Of a stretch of DNA of 60,767 nucleotides, positions 40,174 through 48,181 are shown piece by piece. Origin of the DNA: Ornithinibacillus contaminans (GTDB lineage Bacteria > Bacillota > Bacilli > Bacillales > Amphibacillaceae). A program made the translations under genes and the position numbers. Position 1 is the stretch's first letter. The number at the start of each line of letters is the position of its first letter. The stretch covers positions 1 through 60,767 of the forward strand of contig NZ_LDPV02000047.1 of NCBI RefSeq assembly GCF_001038425.2, in the 5' to 3' direction. The notes beneath the pieces were generated by a model. It worked only from the letters and a program-made list of their open reading frames with translations, did not search any database and had not been told where the DNA came from.

Positions 40174-40824
40174 ATGGAATTGATAGAAAAAGGTTGTATA
40201 TCCCAATTATTAGATAGTTCCATCTTAATTACCGGAACAGCAGGAAGTGGGAAAACAAGAACCATTCAAAAATTAACAAAGGAATTATTGCAAAGAGGAA
40301 AACGAATTTGCTTACTTGATTTTACAGGCAATCATATTAATTTAGCTGAACATCATGGAAAAACGTTTATGAATCAAGTGAATTTGAACGAAATTGCAGA
40401 AACCAGCAAGAACCTATACAGAATAACATTTAATAAAGAGATTTTATTTTTTAAAGAAGAATGTAACGTCGATTTTTTAAATGAAATTAGTTCTGAAGTT
40501 GATTACGTGATTGTTGATGAGGCACAACATTTATTTGCTAGATCCAAAGAGTTCGAAATAGAACGCCTTTTAAACAATGGCATAAAGGTGATCCTGGCAT
40601 TAGAAAACTTAGAGTGCTTTGAGATTGCTACGGTCATGAATTTGAAACGACTTATGAATGAGCTTTTGCTTCGTCAACATAATAATGACTTAGCTTATCT
40701 ACAAGATGGAGAAGGCTTGTTAATTTGGCAAAATCAAATTATTTCACGAATTTATTTAGATGAAAGGATTCGGGTAAATGAGAAAAGAGATAGTAGAAAA
40801 AATTACGCAGTTCATAGAGGATAG
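40174..40824 (+). CDS. P-loop NTPase of the pilus locus
   Basis: The 216-residue cytoplasmic protein carries Walker A ITGTAGSGKTRT near residues 20-31 and Walker B VDYVIVDEAQHLF near 109-121. It resembles small ATPases of the VirB4/HerA/ATP-helicase type more than a true TadZ (ParA-like) protein, because the P-loop is a plain GxxGxGKT. It overlaps the start of the TadA-like gene by 47 bases. It may localise or gate the pilus motor. Confidence 0.65.
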   Translation: MELIEKGCISQLLDSSILITGTAGSGKTRTIQKLTKELLQRGKRICLLDFTGNHINLAEHHGKTFMNQVNLNEIAETSKNLYRITFNKEILFFKEECNVDFLNEISSEVDYVIVDEAQHLFARSKEFEIERLLNNGIKVILALENLECFEIATVMNLKRLMNELLLRQHNNDLAYLQDGEGLLIWQNQIISRIYLDERIRVNEKRDSRKNYAVHRG

Positions 40825-41872
40825 CTTTTTAAGGTCTTTCCTATATAACGAGAACATTACCGATATTTCTTATAACGGTACAGAAATGTGGATTAAAGAT
40901 AATATGATAGGTTCTTATAAACCAGAGTTTCAACCAACTTATGACGAGGTATATCGACTCGGCAAAAAGATTGCTGATATTCAAGGGAAGGAATTTACGA
41001 ATAGTACACCTATTTTAGATACCGAATTAAATTACCTTCGCGTGAATTTCTCACATACAGCTATCAGTCCTTCTGGTTGTACGTTTGGAATTCGTGTATC
41101 AAAACCAATACTTGCTATGAAAAGCGTTAGTGATGCGTCAAATGAGGATTTTGAAAAACTAATAGATACGCTTATTATTGCAGGATCAAATGTTACGATC
41201 TCTGGTAAAACGGGTAGTGGTAAAACGGAGTTACAGAAATTATTAACAAGTTTTATTCCAGACAATAAAAAAATTATCTTGATTGAAGATACAATGGATA
41301 GCCACATTAAAGAATTATACCCTTCAAAGGATATTATGAGCTGGAGAACGCTTAATGATGATACAAGAGAAAATAAAATAGAATACAAAGATTTAATCAA
41401 AGCAGCACTCCGAAATAATCCTGATTGGATTTTTGTCACAGAAACAAGAGATTCGGAAGCCTATGCAGTGGTGGAGTCAGCACTTACTGATCATAATATC
41501 ATAACAACTATACACACCAATAAGGCTTCAGCTATTATTAGTCGCTATCTTTCAATGATTAGGCAAAAATATCCAATCAATGAACTACTATTCGGTAAAG
41601 ATATAGTGAATGTTCTTCCTATTGGTATTTATATGGATATGGAAGAAACTGAAAATGGTATTAAGAGATATATACGTGAGGTGGTTGAATTCACCGATTT
41701 TACCGAAAATGGTGTAGAGTACATCTCGATTTATCGTAAAAGCAGAACGTTTGATAAAACAACGGGTAATTACAAAGACGAGGTTATTACTAATCCATTA
41801 TCGGAGGAATTACTGGAGAAATTAACGTATAAAAGATTATATCATTTAATTCCTGAATCATTTAAACGATAG
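40778..41872 (+). CDS. tadA: TadA/CpaF-family secretion ATPase
   Basis: The 364-residue protein is a type II/IV secretion ATPase. It has Walker A ISGKTGSGKT near residue 140-150, an Asp box IILIEDTMDS and Walker B DWIFVTETRDSEAYAVVESA. The His box DHNIITTIHTNKA completes the set. The N-terminal domain (NENITDISYNGTEMWIKDNM-type) is that of the CpaF/VirB11 branch. It hydrolyses ATP to drive pilin assembly or, in a VirB11-like role, the transfer channel. Flanking TadB- and TadC-like genes favour the pilus role. Confidence 0.88.
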   Translation: MRKEIVEKITQFIEDSFLRSFLYNENITDISYNGTEMWIKDNMIGSYKPEFQPTYDEVYRLGKKIADIQGKEFTNSTPILDTELNYLRVNFSHTAISPSGCTFGIRVSKPILAMKSVSDASNEDFEKLIDTLIIAGSNVTISGKTGSGKTELQKLLTSFIPDNKKIILIEDTMDSHIKELYPSKDIMSWRTLNDDTRENKIEYKDLIKAALRNNPDWIFVTETRDSEAYAVVESALTDHNIITTIHTNKASAIISRYLSMIRQKYPINELLFGKDIVNVLPIGIYMDMEETENGIKRYIREVVEFTDFTENGVEYISIYRKSRTFDKTTGNYKDEVITNPLSEELLEKLTYKRLYHLIPESFKR

Positions 41873-41889
41873 AGAGGGGAAAAGAAAAG

Positions 41890-42630
41890 ATGAAAAATAA
41901 ATTTAATCCTATACTAGCCCTTTTTTCGGGGGTACAGATTGTATTATCTATGATTTTTATATTCGCAATGGCTGCTGTTTATAATTACTTTGTATTAGAT
42001 AATGTAGTGGTAAGTGTGATTATTGGATTTATTACAATGTTAGTAGGTTTCTACAACATAGTTTATATACCACGCAAACTAAAAAAAGAACGATATTTAT
42101 TGAATGAGTTACAAAAATACGCAACAAACATGACTTTTTATATGCAATCTGGTTATAACATTATAAATTCCTTGAAGGCTTCAAAAAGGGATCTCGATAA
42201 GGAAATTAAAAAAGATATTGATTTAACTATTGAGGGGTTAGAAAAAGACGCCGTGTTGCGAACCGTTCACTTTAATAAATATAATTTCCCTGCAATTGAT
42301 ATATTTCACCAGATATTACAGGTAAAATATGATGTTGGCGGAAATTCAAAATCTCTATTTTCAAAAGCTAACAAAAATATAAATTTTGAATTAGTGAAAA
42401 GAGATGAATTATACCGCAGAAAAAGGCAATTTAAGAATAAGATAATGGTAATGATGGGAATGTCACTTGTTATTCCTCTAATGCTGAGATTTACAGCTGG
42501 TGAACTATACGCTGCCTTTCTGAGTTTAGGTTATCTAGCAATCGGGTTAAATGTAGTGTTGTTCATAGCAAATTTAATTAGCATGAACTTTTTACAAAAG
42601 GCTTTAGCAGATCTAAATATCATAAATTAA
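41890..42630 (+). CDS. TadC-like platform membrane protein (T2SSF type)
   Basis: The 246-residue protein has membrane segments at about 14-40 and 44-58. A cytoplasmic domain follows that includes LNELQKYATNMTFYMQSGYN and IINSLKASKRDLDKEI, and then further segments near 185-235. Order and form match TadC/GspF platform proteins that act with TadA. It ends the pilus operon. GAGAGGGGA precedes the ATG. Confidence 0.65.
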   Translation: MKNKFNPILALFSGVQIVLSMIFIFAMAAVYNYFVLDNVVVSVIIGFITMLVGFYNIVYIPRKLKKERYLLNELQKYATNMTFYMQSGYNIINSLKASKRDLDKEIKKDIDLTIEGLEKDAVLRTVHFNKYNFPAIDIFHQILQVKYDVGGNSKSLFSKANKNINFELVKRDELYRRKRQFKNKIMVMMGMSLVIPLMLRFTAGELYAAFLSLGYLAIGLNVVLFIANLISMNFLQKALADLNIIN

Positions 42631-42632
42631 AC

Positions 42633-42666
42633 AAAAAAACAGCACCGCATTATTATACGGCACTGT
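42633..42666 (-). terminator. Hairpin with T run on the minus strand
   Basis: ACAGTGCCG and CGGTGCTGT pair with G-U wobbles on the minus-strand RNA and are followed there by seven U residues. It would stop antisense transcription into the pilus operon, and the stem may also end the plus-strand message. Confidence 0.5.
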
Positions 42667-42750
42667 TCAAACAATTTAAATTTAAAAATCAAAAATCAAA
42701 AAAGGTTATTAATAATATACCATGTAATCTAATTATTTGCAATAGGACTA

Positions 42751-42797
42751 TGTAAAAATTAACTGAATTCGGTTATAATAATAACTGAATACAGTTA
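42751..42797 (+). promoter_or_regulatory. Promoter of the coupling-protein operon with two shared operators
   Basis: A -10 TATAAT lies at 42774-42779 with a weak -35 (TGTAAA) 17 bases upstream. Operators TAACTGAATTCGGTTA (42760-42775) and TAACTGAATACAGTTA (42782-42797) flank and overlap the -10, 22 bases apart. The ribosome site GGAAGGGGGG follows directly, so there is no long leader here. Confidence 0.7.
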
Positions 42798-42816
42798 ATT
42801 TGGAAGGGGGGATTTA

Positions 42817-44529
42817 ATGTCAGATAGTATTGTTTGGGGTGGTGATGATCCCTTTACGCACATGCTTTGTGTTGGCCCGACTCGTTGTGGAAAAACAGCA
42901 ACAATTCTAAAGCCAATTATTTATCAATCCCTATTGCAGAAGAAAAAAGGGAAAAAGTTAGGTTTGAGTATAATTGAGCCTAAAGGAGATCTAGCTAGAG
43001 ATGTAAAGGAATACTGTGATGAAATGGATATTCCGTATGTTTACATTGATCCCGAGAGTGAGGATAGTCACCATTTTAACGTAATGGAAGGTAATACTGA
43101 TGATGTAGCTGAAGCAACTGTTGCTGTATTGCAAAGTCTATTTGGAAAACAGGAAGCTTTTTTTCAAACCATTCAGGAATTATCTACACGAAACATTACA
43201 AAGCTACTTAAAGAGATACATGGTGATGATATGGATTTAATAGATGTACTTGTTGCATTACGAGATGAGCATGTGTTGAGGGAAAAAGTAGCTTTGTTGA
43301 AACTGCAAAAAGGAAATACTGATCTGGTAGAATTCTTTGAAAATGAGTTGCTTGGTTCACTAGGAGAAAAATACAGGCAGTTAGTTATTGGTCTGCGAGC
43401 GCAACTTGAAAACATTACTGGTAACGAAAAGCTAAGAAAAATTATTACTGGAAAAAGCGATATTAATATTGATGAACATTTCGAAAAAGGTGGCGTACTA
43501 ATCGTAAATACAGCTCTCGGTACATTGAAAAAAGCTGGTGACGCCTTTGGACAGTTCGTGTCTATGCACTTACAAAGTGGCACATTCAGAAGAAAAGGGA
43601 CTGAACAGACCCGTATACCTCATTTCATAGTTACAGATGAATACAGTCGCTATATTAATCCTGATATTGAAATGTTTTTATCAATCGCTGCTTCTTATCG
43701 TGTGGCAGGCATTTTTGCTACACAATCACTTGGACAATTAGAAGTAGAGGCAGGAAAAATCGGTGCTAAAGCTATGAAAAAAGCTATTTTAACATCTTGC
43801 AGAAATAAAATTGCTTTCTCTGGACTTTCTGCAGAGGACGCTAAAGAGTTTGCTGAGGAATTCGGTAAGGACAAAGTTGTCGTGCGACAATCAACCTTCA
43901 AAAACCGAATAATCCTACCAAAGTTATTTCCTGATAATTACAGAGATACAGAATCAGAGGAATTCCGATTTACTTATACCTATTTGCAAGATGGTATGAA
44001 GCGATTCCATTATATTGCCCGATTGTTACATGAAGGTACACCACAAAAGCCAATCGAGGGAGTAGGGGAATTTGTTCCTAGAGATTGGAAGGAACGCAAA
44101 GAATGGGACGTCAATCAGGATATAAGAAAGCCTAAGTTACAAATTTTAGCTTGGTTTAACAAAAAAAATCCCGATCAAGACGACTTTCAGAGGCACAATG
44201 ATAATTCAGAATCTGTATTAAATGCCAGTTCTGAAGAAAACGAAAGCCCAGAGCTTCAGGTTCATTCAAATGAAATTGATTTTAAAGAAGAACCAGATAG
44301 TCAGGCTGCGATCACGAGGCCCGTTCTCGAAAACACAAAAGAGGTTTTAAATAAAAAGTACAAACCTCTAAATATAACTAGCCCTAAAATCCATGAAACT
44401 AGCACAAGTTCTAACCAAAAAAAGACGCTGGAAAACTCAACAAAAGCTGATGATGAAAGCAATTTAGTATTGCCTTCAGGTGAGTCAGCTTCAGCTCAGA
44501 AGAAACAAGATTCAGATGATTTTTGGTAA
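42817..44529 (+). CDS. VirD4/TraG-family coupling ATPase without N-terminal membrane domain
   Basis: The 570-residue protein begins almost at its P-loop: CVGPTRCGKTATILKP is at residues 18-33. GLSIIEPKGDLARDVKEYCD, then HFIVTDEYSRYINPDIEMFL (Walker B) and GIFATQSLGQLEVEAG follow, the order seen in VirD4/TraG coupling proteins. These deliver the relaxase-DNA complex to the channel. Members normally carry two N-terminal membrane helices, but none is encoded here. The last 120 residues are low in complexity and acidic. It stands under the shared operator together with the S1-domain and winged-helix genes. Confidence 0.88.
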   Translation: MSDSIVWGGDDPFTHMLCVGPTRCGKTATILKPIIYQSLLQKKKGKKLGLSIIEPKGDLARDVKEYCDEMDIPYVYIDPESEDSHHFNVMEGNTDDVAEATVAVLQSLFGKQEAFFQTIQELSTRNITKLLKEIHGDDMDLIDVLVALRDEHVLREKVALLKLQKGNTDLVEFFENELLGSLGEKYRQLVIGLRAQLENITGNEKLRKIITGKSDINIDEHFEKGGVLIVNTALGTLKKAGDAFGQFVSMHLQSGTFRRKGTEQTRIPHFIVTDEYSRYINPDIEMFLSIAASYRVAGIFATQSLGQLEVEAGKIGAKAMKKAILTSCRNKIAFSGLSAEDAKEFAEEFGKDKVVVRQSTFKNRIILPKLFPDNYRDTESEEFRFTYTYLQDGMKRFHYIARLLHEGTPQKPIEGVGEFVPRDWKERKEWDVNQDIRKPKLQILAWFNKKNPDQDDFQRHNDNSESVLNASSEENESPELQVHSNEIDFKEEPDSQAAITRPVLENTKEVLNKKYKPLNITSPKIHETSTSSNQKKTLENSTKADDESNLVLPSGESASAQKKQDSDDFW

Positions 44530-44534
44530 ATCAA

Positions 44535-44570
44535 ATGGACTAGCAATATAACCAGTCCATCAATTTTTGA
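44535..44570 (+). terminator. Weak hairpin after the coupling-protein gene
   Basis: ATGGACT and AGTCCAT form a 7-bp stem with a 12-base loop and a short T run. Partial termination before the S1-domain gene is likely. Confidence 0.5.
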
Positions 44571-44600
44571 TATAAATTACACCAATAAGGAGAGATAAAA

Positions 44601-45449
44601 ATGTCATCAGATGTATTGAATGTTTTAATTGAAGGTTTTGACGCTAAAAAGGTTGAAGAAAAAACAAATGAAAATGCCAAATGGCGTGAGATTCAATCGG
44701 CACAACAAAATGAAACAATTTTAAATGCTGAACTAATTGGGTTTGAAACCCTAAAGCTCAATGAAAAGAAAGAACTTTGCGGAATTGTAAGACTTGATAC
44801 CGTTAAAGGGTTAATTCCTTTATTTGAGTCAGGTCTTGACCCAGAAGATAAGCAAGCAGTCAATAAGTTCCGTGCGTTGTCGGGTAAAAAAGTAGCTTTT
44901 AAGGTGCTTCACTACTCTAAAGACGAAAATATGTTTCTGGCTTCACGTAAACAGGCTAAAGAACAAATGACTGAAATTACACTGCGGAAAATTGATGTTG
45001 GTTACAACATTTATTGTGTAGCAAGAGAAGTACATCAAGGACATATTGTTGGTGATATAGGTGGTATTGATGTTCATATCCCTGTTTTTGAACTTACTTA
45101 TGGTTGGGTAGAAGATTTAAGAGATATGTATAAATCGGGGGATCATATCAAAGTTCAAGTAATGGAAATAGATTCTGATAAGAAAGAGGTTAAGGTATCA
45201 GCAAAACCTTTATTAAAGAATCCGTTCCCTGACTGTGCTACACGTTATCAAAAGAATGGTGAATATGTTGGGAAGGTTTCGGGTGTTCAAAATTACGGTG
45301 TCTTTGTAAATTTAGAAGATGGCGTGGATAGTCTTGCTCCACATTTGAAGTTTCAGAATGTGCAAAAAGGCGATAAAGTATTAGTACGTGTAATTGGTGT
45401 AGAACTTGAAAAAGAACAAATTCGTACTAAAATAGTAAGAGTTTTATAA
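44601..45449 (+). CDS. S1-domain RNA-binding protein
   Basis: The 282-residue protein contains at least two, probably three, S1-like OB domains. The last is clearest: GEYVGKVSGVQNYGVFVNLE near residue 215 onward, ending KGDKVLVRVIGVELEKEQI. The middle one has GHIVGDIGGIDVHIPVFELT and SGDHIKVQVMEIDSDKKEVK. S1 domains bind RNA and occur in ribosomal S1, PNPase and RNase E-type proteins. A plasmid-encoded one next to a coupling protein is uncommon. It may bind plasmid leader RNAs or single-stranded nucleic acid. AAGGAGAG precedes the ATG. Confidence 0.85.
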   Translation: MSSDVLNVLIEGFDAKKVEEKTNENAKWREIQSAQQNETILNAELIGFETLKLNEKKELCGIVRLDTVKGLIPLFESGLDPEDKQAVNKFRALSGKKVAFKVLHYSKDENMFLASRKQAKEQMTEITLRKIDVGYNIYCVAREVHQGHIVGDIGGIDVHIPVFELTYGWVEDLRDMYKSGDHIKVQVMEIDSDKKEVKVSAKPLLKNPFPDCATRYQKNGEYVGKVSGVQNYGVFVNLEDGVDSLAPHLKFQNVQKGDKVLVRVIGVELEKEQIRTKIVRVL

Positions 45450-45469
45450 TGCAACAGGGGGCTGGAAAA

Positions 45470-46186
45470 ATGGAAAACCAAACATTTATCAGTCCTTTCT
45501 CTTACAATCAACACTCCTGGAAATTAGACTGGAGAAGAATAGCTTCTAATGAAAAATACGATAGACCGTATGAAACGCAATCAGAGAAAGAGCAAAGAGC
45601 ATTAGAAGCGATCGCTAGTGTTGGTGTAATTGGGGGGCTGCAACTAAGAAAGTTATTTGATTTAGATAAGCAAAAGGTTAAGCGTATGGAAGCACGTAAA
45701 TTGATAGTTCGGCATGAAATTAAGAAAAACGACATTGTAATTCCTATATATACAATTGGAAGGTCAGGGGCTAATAAGGTCATGCCGGAATTTGTTCAAA
45801 ACTATTGGGTTGAGTACGATACAAAAGCTGTTTTAAATAGAATGTTATTCTTTCAGTTATGTATTCTATTTGGAGATATAAAAGTAAGACCTTCTCCCTC
45901 ACCATTTATTGCAAGTATAAAAATGAATGGGAATGAATTTTACGTTTATGCAACTAGGGGTAATATAAATGATCTAATGATGTTTTTAAAATGGAAGCCT
46001 ATTGCAGAAAGGATTATTATAATTACTGAGGATTTAAATCACTTAAGACCTTTAAAACCGTTTATATTCTCAGATAAGATGAAAGTAAGAGCAATAACAG
46101 ATAATGAAATTCAAGAGTGTACTCCAAGGTTTTATAGACTTGCAGAAAATAACAAAGTCAATGAATTGGAATGGTTATTAGAATAG
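45470..46186 (+). CDS. Winged-helix protein, distant Replic_Relax-like
   Basis: The 238-residue protein has an N-terminal winged-helix-like part (EQRALEAIASVGVIGGLQLR, then KLFDLDKQKVKRMEARKLIV and IYTIGRSG). An alpha/beta C-terminal part follows. The layout, with a winged helix then a compact nuclease-sized domain, recalls the protein encoded at 30736, though direct identity is low. ATG 45470 has CAGGGGG upstream. It shares the operon of the coupling ATPase and S1 protein and may help DNA processing. The assignment is tentative. Confidence 0.5.
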   Translation: MENQTFISPFSYNQHSWKLDWRRIASNEKYDRPYETQSEKEQRALEAIASVGVIGGLQLRKLFDLDKQKVKRMEARKLIVRHEIKKNDIVIPIYTIGRSGANKVMPEFVQNYWVEYDTKAVLNRMLFFQLCILFGDIKVRPSPSPFIASIKMNGNEFYVYATRGNINDLMMFLKWKPIAERIIIITEDLNHLRPLKPFIFSDKMKVRAITDNEIQECTPRFYRLAENNKVNELEWLLE

Positions 46187-46203
46187 GGGGGAATCCCCCC
46201 CTT
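46184..46203. terminator. GC-rich terminator after the coupling-protein operon
   Basis: A run of six G, the bases AAT and six C form a tight stem between converging genes, followed by TTTATTCTTTCT on the plus strand. Confidence 0.65.
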
Positions 46204-46235
46204 TATTCTTTCTATAAAAGACTGCTATATTATTG

Positions 46236-47531
46236 TTATTCCTCTTGTGGTTGTAATTCGACAGCTTGTTCATTAGGCTCTTGATTTTCAGAAAATCTTG
46301 AAGAATGTCTTGAAAAATAGTCACCCACAAGTTGTTCTTTAATCTGGTTTCTTTTCTCTTGTTCAAAATTCTTCAGGTAAGGTTCAATTGAACCTAACTT
46401 TAATTGCATTTCACGATTCCGTTGTTCTTCATTATATGCTAGTTGAGATTGTCTGATTGTATAACCAGAAAGCGCACCAACAGATAGTGTTATTAATCCT
46501 CTGGAAGCCAACATTGACCAACTAAAACTTTCACTTTGAATACTAGGAACTATTATAAAGATTGCAGAAGCAACTAGTCCTATCAAACATGCTACCGAAG
46601 TAAGTTGCCACCAAAACCTTCTAGTTGCTGCTTTGTTAGCATATTTAGCATATCCATCAGACATAACATCATTACCAGCTACTTCAATTAACTTATATAG
46701 CTCCTCTTTAGCTGTCTGAATTTCATTTTCAAACTCGTTAATTTGAGTAGCAAGATATTCTTTATAATTTATGGAGTCCTGGCTTAATACTTCTACTTGA
46801 TGGTTAAACTTTTCCCCAAAAGAATCTATTTGTTCATTAAATCCTTTATCCATATTGCCTAATTTTTCATCAAATACTTCCTTGCATTCACTTTGAAGCG
46901 AAGCAAATTCTGTTGTTCTTTCTTGTTGCTTTTCTGAAAACATTCTTTCAATATCATGAAGTTGTGATTGTCCGTTATCAACAACAGTATCAATTCTATC
47001 TTCCGCACCATCCAGCTTATTTAGAAGAGAAGCTATTTGTTCCTCTAAATTCTGCTTTTCTACATGAAACTCCTCATATTCTTCCTTAATATACCTATTA
47101 TGTTGAGATAATGAACTTCGGGCTGATACTATACTGTCCTTTAGTACTTCTATATCAGTAGCGTCAATAGGATAAAACGTTTGTGAAACGTTGACTAATA
47201 CTGTTTCAAGGGATTCATTTATCTTGTTTATGTTTTGATTTAATGTATTACTAGGACTACTTGTGTGATTTTGATTAAAAGCGTGCAAATTTGTTTGAAT
47301 TGTGTTTGTGTGTGTAACAAATGAATTCAGAACGTTATTTGATACTAAATAGGGATCAACAGAAAATAATCTATTTTTAACAATATTATATACTTCCTCA
47401 ACACGATAAATCGTATCTTGTTCGTGTTCGGTTAAGTCATCCAGTTCTTTGGCATCTGCTATTCTAGAAAAAAGAATATCAATATGATTGTTTATATTAC
47501 TTTCTTCTATGCGAGATATAAATATCGACAA
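46236..47531 (-). CDS. Long coiled-coil membrane protein
   Basis: This protein of about 431 residues is mostly helical with heptad-like stretches between about 150 and 290 (EQIASLLNKLDGAEDRIDTV, EFENEIQTAKEELYKLIEVA). Two membrane segments follow at about 315-335 and 343-362 and then a charged tail. TTG 47531 with AGGTGGAG upstream is preferred. A longer frame starts at 47561, but a -10 element (TATAAT, 47568-47563) lies only 3 bases before it, which excludes that start for this promoter. It diverges from the RecT operon. It may be a cell-surface or exclusion factor, but nothing specific is recognised. Confidence 0.6.
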   Translation of the reverse strand: MSIFISRIEESNINNHIDILFSRIADAKELDDLTEHEQDTIYRVEEVYNIVKNRLFSVDPYLVSNNVLNSFVTHTNTIQTNLHAFNQNHTSSPSNTLNQNINKINESLETVLVNVSQTFYPIDATDIEVLKDSIVSARSSLSQHNRYIKEEYEEFHVEKQNLEEQIASLLNKLDGAEDRIDTVVDNGQSQLHDIERMFSEKQQERTTEFASLQSECKEVFDEKLGNMDKGFNEQIDSFGEKFNHQVEVLSQDSINYKEYLATQINEFENEIQTAKEELYKLIEVAGNDVMSDGYAKYANKAATRRFWWQLTSVACLIGLVASAIFIIVPSIQSESFSWSMLASRGLITLSVGALSGYTIRQSQLAYNEEQRNREMQLKLGSIEPYLKNFEQEKRNQIKEQLVGDYFSRHSSRFSENQEPNEQAVELQPQEE

Positions 47532-47621
47532 AACTCCACCTACTTCCTCAATATCTATCAATATTATATCAAAATCTTTAAAAAAAGGAGATTCAAATCT
47601 TTATAAAGTTTTAAATAGCAC

Positions 47622-47650
47622 TTGCTCAGGAAACGGAATTCAGTTATAAT
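47622..47650 (+). promoter_or_regulatory. Promoter of the RecT operon with the shared operator in its spacer
   Basis: TTGCTC (47622-47627) and TATAAT (47645-47650) are 17 bases apart, and operator AAACGGAATTCAGTTA fills 47631-47646. The arrangement is the same as at 7161 and 18361. Confidence 0.75.
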
Positions 47651-47670
47651 ACTAGTATATTATTTTTCTT

Positions 47671-47901
47671 TACTCACTATTCTTAGTGGTTATCGTATTT
47701 CACTATTTGCACATTGCAAATAGCAAGAAAAAGGATAACTAAAACGTTTTGCTTCTAATCTTTTGTAGATAGTAGAAGTCGTAGACATTTGTTTGCAAAA
47801 ATCTTTTTGTTAATTTTAGTTATTAAAAAAGTTTAATTGATGTATTAAAAAGACAATTGTTTTTCTGTGTTTCATACATAGAGGATAATTGTCTTTTTTT
47901 A
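47671..47901 (+). ncRNA. Structured leader RNA ending in an intrinsic terminator (copy 2)
   Basis: Hairpin 1 is CACTA-TTCT-TAGTG (47675-47688). The next stem has outer arms GTTATC (47689-47694) and GATAAC (47734-47739) around CTATTTGC/GCAAATAG. Stem 3 is CTTCTA (47752-47757) with TAGAAG (47773-47778), followed by TCGTA. A terminator follows, AAAAAGACAATT (47847-47858) with AATTGTCTTTTT (47887-47898). After its T run comes ATATATATAAAAAC and GAAAGGGGG, nearly as in copy 1 at 7405-7439. Paired bases differ from copy 1 while pairing is kept. Confidence 0.7.
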
Positions 47902-47933
47902 TATATATAAAAACTTTGAAAGGGGGTGTTCAA

Positions 47934-48137
47934 GTGGGGTTAGCTCTACACGAAACTGGATATGGTCATAGATTCTTTGGTTACGATTTCCCAGAATTGG
48001 TTAAATCCATTCAAGCTATCCATGAGGATAACAAGGTATTAGTCGAACTGAAGCAGACCGAAATTGAATTAAAGCGTCAAGAACTAGCTTTAAAAGAGAA
48101 AGAGCTTTTGCTTAGAGAGAAAGAGTTAAACATCTAG
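47934..48137 (+). CDS. Small coiled-coil protein, first gene of the RecT operon
   Basis: A 67-residue protein starting at GTG 47934 with AAAGGGGG upstream. The N-terminal part (LALHETGYGHRFFGYDFPEL) is followed by a heptad helix (ELKRQELALKEKELLLREKE). The function is unknown. It directly follows the structured leader, in the place held by the 309-residue gene in the other copy. Confidence 0.6.
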   Translation: MGLALHETGYGHRFFGYDFPELVKSIQAIHEDNKVLVELKQTEIELKRQELALKEKELLLREKELNI

Positions 48138-48181
48138 GTACTTAGTAATTAAAAATCAAAGGTCAGAAAGAGGTTATGAAA

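Noticed and set aside
40778..41872. The ATPase as the VirB11 component of the T4SS
   Set aside because: Gram-positive T4SS usually lack VirB11, and the flanking platform-protein genes favour a Tad-type pilus. The alternative is kept open in the finding.
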